Shown here: positions 32,917-40,306 of the stretch, piece by piece | Layout: each line of letters opens with the position of its first letter | How positions within the stretch are numbered: the stretch's first letter is position 1 | Assembly (NCBI GenBank): GCA_028821395.1 | Contig: JAPPGP010000225.1 | Location: forward strand, 1 to 51,044 | DNA length: 51,044 bases | Direction: 5' to 3' | Source of the DNA: Defluviicoccus sp. | GTDB taxonomy: Bacteria; Pseudomonadota; Alphaproteobacteria; MPNO01 | Notes under the pieces: generated by a model | What the model saw: only the letters and a program-made list of their open reading frames with translations | What the model was told of the DNA's origin: nothing | Database searches by the model: none | Position numbers and translations under genes: made by a program

Positions 32917-34244
32917 GCGGCGTCGAGATCGGGCTGATCTCGATCGGCGCGATCCTGCTGCTGATCTATCTCGGCATGCATGTCGCAGTCACGCTCTGCG
33001 TCGTCTCGCTGATCGGGGTGTGGGCGGTCAAGGGCAATGTCACGCTGGCGACCAAGCTCTTGGCCATCGCCGCCTACGACACCGTGGCGGGCTACGTGTT
33101 CGGCGTGGTCCCGCTGTTCGTGCTGATGGGGCTGCTGGTCAGCGTCTCCGATCTCGGCAAGGACGCCTATGTCGTTGCCAACATATTGATGCGGCGGATC
33201 CGCGGCGGGCTCGGCATCGCCACCGTGGCCGCCAACGCCGTGTTCGCCGCGGTGACCGGGATCTCGGTCGCCTCGGCCGCCGTGTTCACCAAGCTCGCGG
33301 TGCCGGAGATGATCTCGCTCGGCTACCGGCCCCGCTTCGCCGTGGGCGTGGTCGCCGGCTCGTCGGTGCTCGGCATGCTGATCCCGCCCAGCCTGCTGCT
33401 GATCGTCTACGCCCTGCTGGCGGAGCAATCGATCGGCGATCTGTTCATCGCCGGCATCGTGCCCGGCATCCTGCTGTCGCTCGCCTTCGCGATCGCCATT
33501 CTCGGCATGGCGACGTTCCTGCCGAGGACGGTCATGCGCGAGGAAGCGGCCGGCCCGGAAGCGGGCGATGAGGCTTCCGGCGAGCCGGCGGAGTCCATGG
33601 CGGCGGCGATCTTTCGCCTGTGGCCGCTGCCGGTGCTGGTCTTCGCGGTGATCGGCGGAATCTATCTCGGCTGGTTCACCCCCACCGAATCCGGCGCGGT
33701 CGGCGCGCTGGGCGCGCTGATCCTCGCGTTCGCGCGGCGCAAGCTCACCTGGGCCAATGTGTGGCAGGTCCTCGTCGAGACCGGCCACGTCACGGTCTCG
33801 ATCCTGATGCTGATCATCGCCGCCAACATCTACACCCGGCTGCTGGCGCTCTCGGGCGTCCCGGTGTTCATCAACGACTTCGTCAACGGGCTGGAGCTCG
33901 GCTTCTTCACGCTGCTGATCTTCTACGCCGTGATCATCGTCATCATGGGAACCATCCTCGACGGCATCTCGATCATGCTGATCATGATCCCGATCTTCCT
34001 GCCGCTGCTGGAGGGCTACAGCGTCGACCTGGTCTGGTTCGGGATCGTCACCGTGATCGCGGTCGAGATCGGCCTGCTCACCCCGCCGCTCGGCCTGTCG
34101 GCCTATGTGATCAAGAGCACGCTGGACACCGACGAGATATCGCTCGCCGACATCTTCATCGGCGCGGCGCCGTTCGCGGTCGTCATGTTCGTCGTGCTGC
34201 TGCTGATCATCTTCTTCCCCTGGCTGGTGACCGGCTACGGCTGA
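32913..34244 (+). CDS. TRAP transporter large permease (DctM family)
   Basis: A 443-residue inner-membrane transporter of the DctM/ion-transporter superfamily with about 12 helices. Recognisable family stretches are GYVFGVVPLFVLMGLLVSVS, AVFAAVTGISVASAAVFTKL, SVLGMLIPPSLLLIVYALLA, and ESGAVGALGALILAFARRKL. The NPxxx-like ITVIAVEIGLLTPPLGLSAY near the end is also typical. A central hydrophilic loop (EEAAGPEAGDEASGEPAES, ~210-230) is longer than usual. It forms the channel and couples transport to Na+. Start ATG overlaps dctQ (ATGA). The lactonase-like gene follows 34 bases later and may be in the same transcript. Confidence 0.92.
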   Translation: MSGVEIGLISIGAILLLIYLGMHVAVTLCVVSLIGVWAVKGNVTLATKLLAIAAYDTVAGYVFGVVPLFVLMGLLVSVSDLGKDAYVVANILMRRIRGGLGIATVAANAVFAAVTGISVASAAVFTKLAVPEMISLGYRPRFAVGVVAGSSVLGMLIPPSLLLIVYALLAEQSIGDLFIAGIVPGILLSLAFAIAILGMATFLPRTVMREEAAGPEAGDEASGEPAESMAAAIFRLWPLPVLVFAVIGGIYLGWFTPTESGAVGALGALILAFARRKLTWANVWQVLVETGHVTVSILMLIIAANIYTRLLALSGVPVFINDFVNGLELGFFTLLIFYAVIIVIMGTILDGISIMLIMIPIFLPLLEGYSVDLVWFGIVTVIAVEIGLLTPPLGLSAYVIKSTLDTDEISLADIFIGAAPFAVVMFVVLLLIIFFPWLVTGYG

Positions 34245-34278
34245 CGAGCCTCTCGCAAACGGATAGGAGGCCTGACCC

Positions 34279-35058
34279 ATGAGCTATCGCGTCACACCGC
34301 TCCTGCTGGGCGATGCCGTGGTGCCGGACGTGCTCGACGTGTTCTGGAGCCTGACCAAGGCGCGCGGCGCCTCCTCGGTGCCGATCCTCGCCTTCCTGAT
34401 CGAGGGGACGCCGGACGGCCCGCTCTTGGTCGACACCGGCATGCGCGACGCCGAGCGGGCGCAGGAGGTGCACGGGCTCGGCCCGCACAACGTCCCCGAC
34501 GACCAGACCGTCCCGGCGCAGCTCGCCAAACACGGCTACGCGCCGGAGGACATCGGATATGTCCACCTGACCCACCTCCACTACGACCACGCGGGGGGCT
34601 GCAACCTGCTGCCCAACGCGCGCTTCGTGATGCAGCGGACCGAGCTGATGGCGGCGGCCGCGCCGATGGGTCCCGAGCAGCTCGACATCGGCGGCAAGGG
34701 CCTGTTCTTCGACCGCGCCGATGTCGCCGACCTGGTCGACCCGCTATGGAGCCGGGTCGACCTGATGGAGGGGGATTACGAGCCCTGTCCCGGGATCCGC
34801 TGCGTGCTCTACGCCAACTCGCACACGCCGGGCCATCAGGCGATCTATGTCGAGACCGCAGAGGGCACCGTCGCGATCATCGGCGACATCGCGCGCAAGC
34901 TCGATCTCAACATCGAGCAGGAGATCCTGCCCGGCATCTACTACGACCTCGATTCGATGCGCCGGGCGCTGATCGACATCAAGTCGCGCGCCGACGTGAT
35001 CCTGCCGACGCACGACTGGAACGTGCTGCCGGGCGGCAAGCCGGAGGGGGTGGACTGA
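34279..35058 (+). CDS. Metallo-beta-lactamase-fold hydrolase (N-acyl-homoserine-lactonase-like)
   Basis: A 259-residue MBL-fold metal hydrolase. The metal motif HxHxDH is at 99-104 (LTHLHYDHAGG), with further ligands in ANSHTPGHQAIYVE, AIIGDIARK (Asp) and LPTHDWN (His). The layout resembles AttM/AiiA-type lactonases, including the short VDTGMRD strand before the motif, but quorum-sensing activity cannot be claimed: no luxI or luxR gene is in the window. Its place just after the TRAP operon suggests hydrolysis of a lactone or ester formed from, or similar to, the imported compound. AGGAGG lies upstream of the ATG. Confidence 0.85.
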   Translation: MSYRVTPLLLGDAVVPDVLDVFWSLTKARGASSVPILAFLIEGTPDGPLLVDTGMRDAERAQEVHGLGPHNVPDDQTVPAQLAKHGYAPEDIGYVHLTHLHYDHAGGCNLLPNARFVMQRTELMAAAAPMGPEQLDIGGKGLFFDRADVADLVDPLWSRVDLMEGDYEPCPGIRCVLYANSHTPGHQAIYVETAEGTVAIIGDIARKLDLNIEQEILPGIYYDLDSMRRALIDIKSRADVILPTHDWNVLPGGKPEGVD

Positions 35059-35114
35059 GGCCGGTTTCGCAAGATCGGTTGCTGCTCCCGCCGCGCCGCC
35101 CATGCCCTCAAGCC

Positions 35115-35235
35115 GTCATGCCCGGACTTGTTCCACTGCTGTCCGGTTCGGATCTTCGGCGCGGGCCGCACCCGGCTCTCCATGCTCCTCCACCGCCGCC
35201 ACCACCCCGTCATGGCCGGACTTGATCCGGCCACC
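35115..35235 (+). repeat. REP-like palindromes, copy 2 (two hairpins)
   Basis: Two related palindromes stand in the 248-base gap between convergent genes. The first is GTCATGCCCGGACTTGTTCC with CCGGAC (35122-35127) and GTCCGG (35141-35146). The second is GGCCGGA-CTTGA-TCCGGCC at 35214-35232, a 7-bp stem with a five-base loop. Between them is the GCACCCGGCTCTCCATGC segment shared with the 31034-31050 area. The hairpin at 35214 could also serve as a bidirectional terminator for the facing genes. Confidence 0.6.
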
Positions 35236-35306
35236 CATGCGGCCTATCCGCACGCACGACGGTCGGGCGGGAGGGGCGGGACGCTTCCGCCCAAGACGGA
35301 TGGGTC

Positions 35307-35903
35307 CTAGCGTGTGTCGGGCGACCAGCCGGGGCCGGCGAGCTCGGTCGGCAGGCCGCCGGTGTAGCTTTCCGCGTTCTCCACCTGCTCGACCCAGTCG
35401 AGCCCCATCGCCTTAAAAATCCGGTTGGTCATGACGATCAGCCGGGCCCCGTTGTCGGGATCGGTATTGACGTGCTGCTTGATGCAGTAGGCGGGGATGA
35501 AGACGAAATCGCCTCTGGTCCACTCGAATTTCCGGGGCTCCTCGGCCCAGCTCCATTCGAACTCCACATCGACCTCGAACCGGACGTCCCAGTGGAGGTC
35601 GTAGCCCGAGCCCTCGGCGACATAGACGATCTGCTCGGCGAGCTTGCGCGACCTGCCCGACCTCCCGCCCGGCTCGAGGAACTGCATGTAGATGTCGAGG
35701 CAGCACTCGGTGGTGTTGAGCTTCTCGTGGACCATGTGCTTGAGCAAGCCGTCGGGGGAGCTCTCGAACGGCATGTCCTTCGCCTTGACCACGGTCAGCC
35801 GCTGGCGGTAGTCGCTGCGGAACTCGGCCGATTCGCCCAGCCATTCGGCATAGATGTCGGCCGTCCGGTCGCCTTCTCTCGCGATATCCTTCTCGTCCGC
35901 CAC
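35307..35903 (-). CDS. Cupin-domain protein lacking the first metal motif
   Basis: A 198-residue cupin protein, the second of an adjacent pair. One cupin barrel is visible from ECCLDIYMQFLEPGG to IPAYCIKQHVNTD. The usual first motif G(x)5HxH(x)3-4E(x)6G reads GGRSGRSRKLAEQIVYVAEG, so both His are missing while the Glu/Gly frame is kept. The second motif keeps one His (KQH). A 20-residue acidic/aromatic insert (DVEFEWSWAEEPRKFEW) lies between. This subunit may therefore not bind metal by itself. GTG 35903 is chosen because AGAGGAG precedes it; 23 bases separate it from the partner gene. The pair may together equal a bicupin dioxygenase. Confidence 0.72.
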   Translation of the reverse strand: MADEKDIAREGDRTADIYAEWLGESAEFRSDYRQRLTVVKAKDMPFESSPDGLLKHMVHEKLNTTECCLDIYMQFLEPGGRSGRSRKLAEQIVYVAEGSGYDLHWDVRFEVDVEFEWSWAEEPRKFEWTRGDFVFIPAYCIKQHVNTDPDNGARLIVMTNRIFKAMGLDWVEQVENAESYTGGLPTELAGPGWSPDTR

Positions 35904-35926
35904 TCGGGTGGCTCCTCTACGGTCGG

Positions 35927-36529
35927 TCAGATGTCGGCGGGAGGCGTCCAGTCCTCCCAGCCAGGCACGGGCTCCTTGGGCGGGTACTTGGCGATCTTCT
36001 GGAACAGCATGTGCATGAACAGGAAGAGCGGCTTGGCCTTCATCACCAGCAGCACCAGGTCCTCGTCGTCCGAGGCGTTGAAGTGCTGGTGAACGCAGCC
36101 GTTCTCCACCACCATGATGTCGCCCGCCTCGTAGTCGAAGCGCTTGCCGTCGTGGATGTCGTAGCCCTTGCCGCGCAGGCAGTAGAAGATCGCGGAGTTC
36201 ATGTGGCCGTGGCGCTGGCCGGTGCCCCTGGGCGCGATCACGGAGATATGGGTCTCGATGGATTGCGCGATGTCGGTCTTCATCGGGTTGACGATCGACT
36301 TGTCGAATAGCTGCGGCCCGCCGCGCCACTCCTGATCGGCGGCCGAGTACACCCGGGGCTGGTTGTAGAGCTCCTCCTGGAGCTCGCCATAGGTGCCTTC
36401 CAGCGCCCGGACGAAGGTGCGCTTGCGCTGCCAGCGCTCCCAGACCACCTCCTTCGGCTGGTTGTGGCCGATGCCGGCCTGCTTGGTGCCGGCCTCGATG
36501 CCGCCCGCCTCCGTCGACCGATCCGCCAT
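35927..36529 (-). CDS. Cupin-domain protein with intact metal site
   Basis: A 200-residue protein with one cupin barrel in its second half. The metal motif is His107-x-His109 (GQRHGHMNSAIFYCLRGKG), with the third His in the second motif GDIMVVENGCVHQHFNASDD. This arrangement suits an Fe(II)- or Mn(II)-dependent oxygenase or an isomerase. The N-terminal ~90 residues (EELYNQPRVYSAADQEWRGG) are not recognised but are of the helical type seen in gentisate-dioxygenase-like bicupins. Together with the following cupin gene it looks like a split bicupin. A good promoter (TGGACA-16-TATAAT) lies upstream. ATG 36529 is favoured over 36556. Confidence 0.75.
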   Translation of the reverse strand: MADRSTEAGGIEAGTKQAGIGHNQPKEVVWERWQRKRTFVRALEGTYGELQEELYNQPRVYSAADQEWRGGPQLFDKSIVNPMKTDIAQSIETHISVIAPRGTGQRHGHMNSAIFYCLRGKGYDIHDGKRFDYEAGDIMVVENGCVHQHFNASDDEDLVLLVMKAKPLFLFMHMLFQKIAKYPPKEPVPGWEDWTPPADI

Positions 36530-36571
36530 GCGTCCGGGCCCCCTGAATCGCTGCATCGGTGGTGCGGCTGG

Positions 36572-36599
36572 ATTATATTTGGCGCGGTCGGGCTGTCCA
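36572..36599 (-). promoter_or_regulatory. Sigma-70 promoter of the cupin pair, overlapping a divergent -10
   Basis: On the minus strand TGGACA (36599-36594) matches the -35 consensus at five of six positions and TATAAT (36577-36572) is a perfect -10, spaced by 16 bases, 43 bases before the cupin ATG. On the plus strand TATATT (36574-36579) overlaps it and could serve the TauD gene, though its -35 (CTGCAT) is weak. Two polymerases could not bind at once, which would make the genes compete. Confidence 0.55.
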
Positions 36600-36612
36600 G
36601 CCGGAGGCCGGG

Positions 36613-37476
36613 ATGGGGATGAGGATCGCTGCGCTGTCGGATGCGCTCGGGGCGGAGATCGCCGGCATCGACCTCGCCGGCGGGCTCGACGCGGCGGCGT
36701 TCGAGGCGGTGCGCGCGGCCTTTCTCCGCTACCGCGTGCTGGCGTTCCGCGAGCAGTATCTGAGCCCCGGCGACCAGGTCGCCTTCGCCGCCCGCTTCGG
36801 CCCGCTGGAGGAGCATGACAACCGGCGCTACAACCTGCCGGACCAGCCGCACGTCATGGTGCTCTCCAACGACCTTGAGGACGGCGAGCCGGTGGGCGTG
36901 CCGGATGCCGGGGATTCCTGGCATACCGACCTCTCGTTCAAGGAGACGCCGAGCCTCTGTACCCTCTTGCAGGCGGTGAGGCTGCCGAGCGAGGGCGGCG
37001 ATACGGCGTTTGCCTGCATGACCCGCGCCTATGCCGCGCTGCCGCCGGACATCAAGGCGCGGATCGCAGGCCGGCGCGCCATCCACAACCCGAGCAAGCT
37101 CGCCAACCCGCGCGTTCAGATCTCGCCGCTCAGGAAGGATGCGGTTGCGTTCTACGCCGGGCAGAGCGCGCGCTTCGCCGAGGTCGCACACCCGATGGTC
37201 AGGACCCACCCGGAGACCGGCGAGAAATCGCTCTACGTCCAGCCGCGTTTCACCATCGGCATCGAGGGCATGGACGACGAAGAGGCCCAGCCTCTGCTCG
37301 ACGCCCTGTTCGCGCACCAGATTCGCCCGGAATTCGTCTACCGGCACAGATGGCGCGACGGCGACCTCGTGATGTGGGACAACCGCTGCCTGATCCACCA
37401 CGCGACCGGCGGCTACGCCTACCCCGACATCCGCACCATGCACCGCACCACGGTGCTGGGCGACAGGCCCTTCTGA
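36613..37476 (+). CDS. TauD/TfdA-family alpha-ketoglutarate dioxygenase
   Basis: A 287-residue Fe(II)/2-oxoglutarate-dependent dioxygenase of the TauD/TfdA family. The iron facial triad is His104-x-Asp106 (DSWHTDLSFKETPS) and the His in NRCLIHHATGGYAYP, with the 2-oxoglutarate Arg expected in RTMHRTTVLG. The N-terminus GAEIAGIDLAGGLDAAAFEA and RVLAFREQYLSPGDQVAFAARF are family-typical. The family attacks sulfonates, 2,4-D-like ethers and other carboxylate-bearing substrates; nothing fixes which. ATG 36613 is set by GGAGG six bases upstream. It is divergent from the cupin pair and converges with the gentisate-type gene. Confidence 0.9.
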   Translation: MGMRIAALSDALGAEIAGIDLAGGLDAAAFEAVRAAFLRYRVLAFREQYLSPGDQVAFAARFGPLEEHDNRRYNLPDQPHVMVLSNDLEDGEPVGVPDAGDSWHTDLSFKETPSLCTLLQAVRLPSEGGDTAFACMTRAYAALPPDIKARIAGRRAIHNPSKLANPRVQISPLRKDAVAFYAGQSARFAEVAHPMVRTHPETGEKSLYVQPRFTIGIEGMDDEEAQPLLDALFAHQIRPEFVYRHRWRDGDLVMWDNRCLIHHATGGYAYPDIRTMHRTTVLGDRPF

Positions 37477-37485
37477 GACGCAGGT

Positions 37486-38493
37486 TCAGTCGGCGAGCTC
37501 GTCGCGCAGCATGTGCAGGCGCTTCAGCATCTCGCGGTCGGAGACCTCGAACAGCCAGGCGGCGTCGGTCTCCGCGGCGTGGCTGATCCAGTAGCCGTGC
37601 GGCAGGGAGACGATGTCGTGCCGGCGCCACTCCAGCGTCGTCTCGCCGATCTCCGAGCGCCCCTCGCCGGCGACCACGATGAAGGCGGAGTTGCTGTTCG
37701 ACCGATAGGCGCGCGTCTTCCGGCCTTGGGCGAGCGAAAGCAGCGAGCACTCCATCGTCGCCATCGTCGGGCCGCCGGTGAGCGGGTTGGCATACAGCAT
37801 GCGGCGGCTGCCGTCGGGCGCCGGCGGCAGCGCGGCCAAGGCGTCGCGTGCGGTCTCCCACGGGTAGCGGAACAGCGGCGAGTAGGCCATGTCCGCCGCG
37901 CCGGAGACCGGCACGAAACCCGGCGCCGCGAAGGCCTCGTCGGGCGGCAGCTCGGGCAGGTCGCGGGCCGGGCCGGGCTCGAACTCGCCGGTGTCGAGAT
38001 AGTGGTGGAACGGCACGTCCAGCACGTCGAGCCAGATCATCCGCCCGTCGCCCTCGTGGACATGCTCGTGCCAGGTCCAGCCCGGGGTCAGGATCATGTC
38101 GCCGGGCTCCATCGGGCAGGGCTTGCCGTCGACGATCGTGGTCGCCCCCGTCCCCTCCATGACGAAGCGCAGCGCGTTCATCGAGTGGCGGTGCGGGCGC
38201 GCGGTCTCGCCCGGCATCAGGATCTGCAGGTTGAAGCCGAGGGTGAGGCCGGAGCCCCGGCTGCGCCCGGACTCCAGCAAAGCGGGGTTGTTGAGCACCA
38301 GCACGCGACGTTCCGCGTCGGTCATCGAGGTCGCCTCGATCGCCGTCTCCAGCAGCGGCTCCAGCGTCTCCCAGCGCCAGATATGCGGCGGCTCGGGCGG
38401 CCGGTTGGTCGCGTCCTCGATCTCCCAGAGCGCGACGACGTTCGCCGCCTCCATCGCGGCGTGGAAATCGGCAAGAGCCACGCGCTCGTTCAT
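37486..38493 (-). CDS. Gentisate 1,2-dioxygenase-like bicupin
   Basis: A 335-residue bicupin of gentisate 1,2-dioxygenase type, which opens the ring of gentisate or a related salicylate to a keto-acid with Fe(II). The N-terminal cupin has GETARPHRHSMNALRFVMEG with the His101-x-His103 ligands and the substrate-binding NALRF context, plus MILTPGWTWHEHVHEG (third His). The C-terminal cupin (RSNSNSAFIVVAGEGRSEIG, SLPHGYWISHAAET) is less complete, as usual in this family. The WEIEDATNRPPEPPHIWRWE stretch near the start is diagnostic. GGAGG precedes ATG 38493. The next intact gene on its right is 327 bases away. Together with the LigB gene and cupin pair it points to aromatic degradation. Confidence 0.83.
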   Translation of the reverse strand: MNERVALADFHAAMEAANVVALWEIEDATNRPPEPPHIWRWETLEPLLETAIEATSMTDAERRVLVLNNPALLESGRSRGSGLTLGFNLQILMPGETARPHRHSMNALRFVMEGTGATTIVDGKPCPMEPGDMILTPGWTWHEHVHEGDGRMIWLDVLDVPFHHYLDTGEFEPGPARDLPELPPDEAFAAPGFVPVSGAADMAYSPLFRYPWETARDALAALPPAPDGSRRMLYANPLTGGPTMATMECSLLSLAQGRKTRAYRSNSNSAFIVVAGEGRSEIGETTLEWRRHDIVSLPHGYWISHAAETDAAWLFEVSDREMLKRLHMLRDELAD

Positions 38494-38524
38494 CGCCGCC
38501 TCCTGTTCCGGCCGGTGGTCGCGG

Positions 38525-38553
38525 ATTGTGACGTGAAGCGCGGCCGGGGCCAA
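38525..38553 (-). promoter_or_regulatory. Possible promoter of the gentisate-type gene
   Basis: On the minus strand TTGGCC (38553-38548) and CACAAT (38530-38525) are separated by 17 bases. Each matches four of six consensus positions. The bicupin ATG is 32 bases beyond the -10, with a strong AGGAGG in between. Confidence 0.4.
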
Positions 38554-38660
38554 CCGAAACCGGGCCGCTTGATCCGGCGGGCCGGAGCGCATATCTGCCG
38601 GCTGGTGTCCCGTTTCGCGGTTTCCTATGCTCTCGTGTCCCGTCCCGGCCATTCCCCCAA

Positions 38661-38735
38661 GCCGTCATGCCCGGCCTTGTTCCGGGCATCTCCTTCGGCC
38701 GGACGCGTGGATGACCGGAACAAGTCCGGCCACGA
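38661..38735 (+). repeat. REP-like palindromes, copy 3 (paired hairpins)
   Basis: ATGCCCGG (38667-38674) and CCGGGCAT (38682-38689) form a perfect 8-bp stem with a seven-base loop. GGCCGGAC (38697-38704) and GTCCGGCC (38724-38731) form a second 8-bp stem. The element GGCCTTGTTCCGG recurs inverted as CCGGAACAAGTCCGG, so two REP units face each other, the arrangement known as a BIME in other bacteria. Confidence 0.7.
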
Positions 38736-38820
38736 CGCGGGGGGAACGCTGTGCGACGGCACACGAATTTCCGAACCGGGACGCTGGCGTATCGAGCCCC
38801 CCGCCATTTCGAGAGAGAGA

Positions 38821-39225
38821 ATGACCGATCATCACAGCGCACTGATCTATGCCATGGTCCTCGCCTCCGCCGCCGACCGCGAGATGACCGATACCGAGCT
38901 CCGCCGCATCGGCCAGATCGTCGACCGGCTGCCGGTGTTCGACGACTTCGATACCGACGCGCTCGCCGCGCGGGCGGCCGAGTGCGCCGAGCTCCTCAAC
39001 GCCGAGGACGGGCTCGAAGCCGTGATCGAGGCGATCCGCGGCGCCCTGCCGCAGAAGCTGCGCGAGACCGCCTACGCGGTCGCCTGCGAGATCGTCGTCG
39101 CCGACGGCAAGGTGGCGCAGGAAGAGGTGCGCCTGCTCGAAATGCTGGCCGAGGGTCTGCCCATCGACCGCCTCGCGGCGGCCGCGATCGAGCGCGGCGC
39201 CAGGGCCCGCCACATGAGGCTCTGA
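38821..39225 (+). CDS. TerB-family protein
   Basis: A 134-residue all-helical protein of the TerB/tellurite-resistance family. The paired acidic motifs DREMTDTELRRIGQIVDRLP and VADGKVAQEEVRLLEMLAEG are the two metal-binding repeats (DxxxxxxE/ADGxxxxxE) characteristic of the fold. The protein is cytoplasmic and its family role is not well defined; members appear in stress-response gene sets and may sense metals. There is no other ter gene here, so tellurite resistance should not be assumed. The haem A synthase gene starts 17 bases after its stop, so they are probably co-transcribed. Confidence 0.88.
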   Translation: MTDHHSALIYAMVLASAADREMTDTELRRIGQIVDRLPVFDDFDTDALAARAAECAELLNAEDGLEAVIEAIRGALPQKLRETAYAVACEIVVADGKVAQEEVRLLEMLAEGLPIDRLAAAAIERGARARHMRL

Positions 39226-39242
39226 GCGCCCCGGACCGCGCC

Positions 39243-40250
39243 ATGCCCGCCCGCGAGACCGACCGCGGGGTCGCTCTCTGGCTCTATATCTGCTGCGCGA
39301 TGATCTTCGCGATGGTGGTGCTGGGCGGACTCACCCGGCTCACCGGATCGGGGCTCTCGATGGCGACCTGGCGGCCGGTGACCGGCTGGCTGCCGCCGCT
39401 GGATGCCGCCGGGTGGGAGGCCGCGTTCGCCCTCTACCGCGATACGCCGGAGTTCAGGCGAGTCAATTTCTGGATGACGGTCGAGGACTTCCGCTCGATC
39501 TTCTGGCTGGAATATCTGCACCGGCTCTGGGGCCGCTTCATCGGGCTGGTCTTCGCCGTCCCGGCGGTCTGGTTTGCGCTACGGGGGAGGATCGGCCGCC
39601 GGCTCGGGCTCGCGCTCGGCATCGCCTTCCTGCTCGGCGCCGCGCAGGGCGCGCTCGGCTGGTACATGGTGCAGAGCGGGCTGGTCGACCGGCCGGACGT
39701 CAGCCATTACCGGCTGGCGGCGCATCTCGCCCTCGCGCTCGCGGTCTACGGCTTCCTGCTCTGGCTGGCGCTCGGCCTGACGCACGAGCGCGCGGCGCGC
39801 GGACCGCACGGCGCGCATCTCGGCCTGATCGTCGCCGGCATCGCGCTCACCGCGATCTGGGGCGCCTTCACGGCCGGGCTCGATGCCGGGCACATCCACC
39901 CCACCTTCCCCCTGATGGGCGGCCGGCTGGTCCCGCCGGAGGCGTTCTCGATCGCGCCCTGGACCGCCGACCTCACCGGCAACCCGGCGACGGTCCAGCT
40001 CGTCCACCGCTGGCTCGCGATCCTCGTGCTCGTCGCGATCCTGGCGCTCTGGTGGCGCATCCGCCGCGCGCCGCCGGGCGAGCGGCGGGCGTTCGACCTG
40101 CTGGCCGGGATGGGGCTGCTCCAGGCCGGGCTCGGCATCGCCACCCTGCTGCTCGGCGTGGCGCTGGCGGTAGCCGCGCTCCACCAGGCCGGCGCGGTGG
40201 TCCTGCTCAGCCTCGCGATCCACGCCCTGCACGCGAGCCGCCGGGTTTGA
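39243..40250 (+). CDS. ctaA: COX15/CtaA-type haem A synthase
   Basis: A 335-residue integral membrane protein with eight predicted helices that oxidises the C8 methyl of haem O to the formyl of haem A for cytochrome oxidase. The type-2 (COX15) pattern is clear: VVLGGLTRLTGSGLSMATWR, EYLHRLWGRFIGLVFAVP, AAQGALGWYMVQSGLV, HYRLAAHLALALAVYGF, then VQLVHRWLAILVLVA and LHQAGAVVLLSLAIHAL. The four conserved haem-ligand His are in EYLH, SHYRLAAH, LVHRW and LHQAG. Cytochrome oxidase and ctaB genes are not in the window. Length is near the family norm (~350). Confidence 0.93.
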   Translation: MPARETDRGVALWLYICCAMIFAMVVLGGLTRLTGSGLSMATWRPVTGWLPPLDAAGWEAAFALYRDTPEFRRVNFWMTVEDFRSIFWLEYLHRLWGRFIGLVFAVPAVWFALRGRIGRRLGLALGIAFLLGAAQGALGWYMVQSGLVDRPDVSHYRLAAHLALALAVYGFLLWLALGLTHERAARGPHGAHLGLIVAGIALTAIWGAFTAGLDAGHIHPTFPLMGGRLVPPEAFSIAPWTADLTGNPATVQLVHRWLAILVLVAILALWWRIRRAPPGERRAFDLLAGMGLLQAGLGIATLLLGVALAVAALHQAGAVVLLSLAIHALHASRRV

Positions 40251-40306
40251 CATCGAAAACCCGGCTGGACCACCATCGGGGGACCCCGCCCACCGGCAAG
40301 ACGGCG

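Larger units (their letters stand above)
38494..38820 (+). other. Intergenic region with promoter and repeat
   Basis: About 327 bases between divergent genes. It contains the promoter-like site of the bicupin gene at 38525-38553, the third palindromic repeat copy at 38661-38735, and the start region of the TerB gene (GAGAGAGAGA just before the ATG serves as a weak ribosome site). Nothing coding is recognised. Confidence 0.5.

Noticed and set aside
32757..34280. Long minus-strand open frame opposite the DctM gene
   Set aside because: Same mirror composition (Asp/His/Arg/Gln-rich) and no domain; the plus-strand permease is certain.
34279..35058. Quorum-quenching lactonase as a firm function
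   Set aside because: The fold and HxHxDH motif are shared by many hydrolases, and no luxI/luxR-type gene is nearby.
35115..35235. Possible CRISPR-like or tRNA-like structure
   Set aside because: There are only two imperfect palindromes without regular spacing or repeat-spacer units and no cloverleaf; the dispersed-repeat reading fits better.
38821..39225. Tellurite-resistance operon
   Set aside because: Only a single TerB-family gene is present; the other ter genes are absent.
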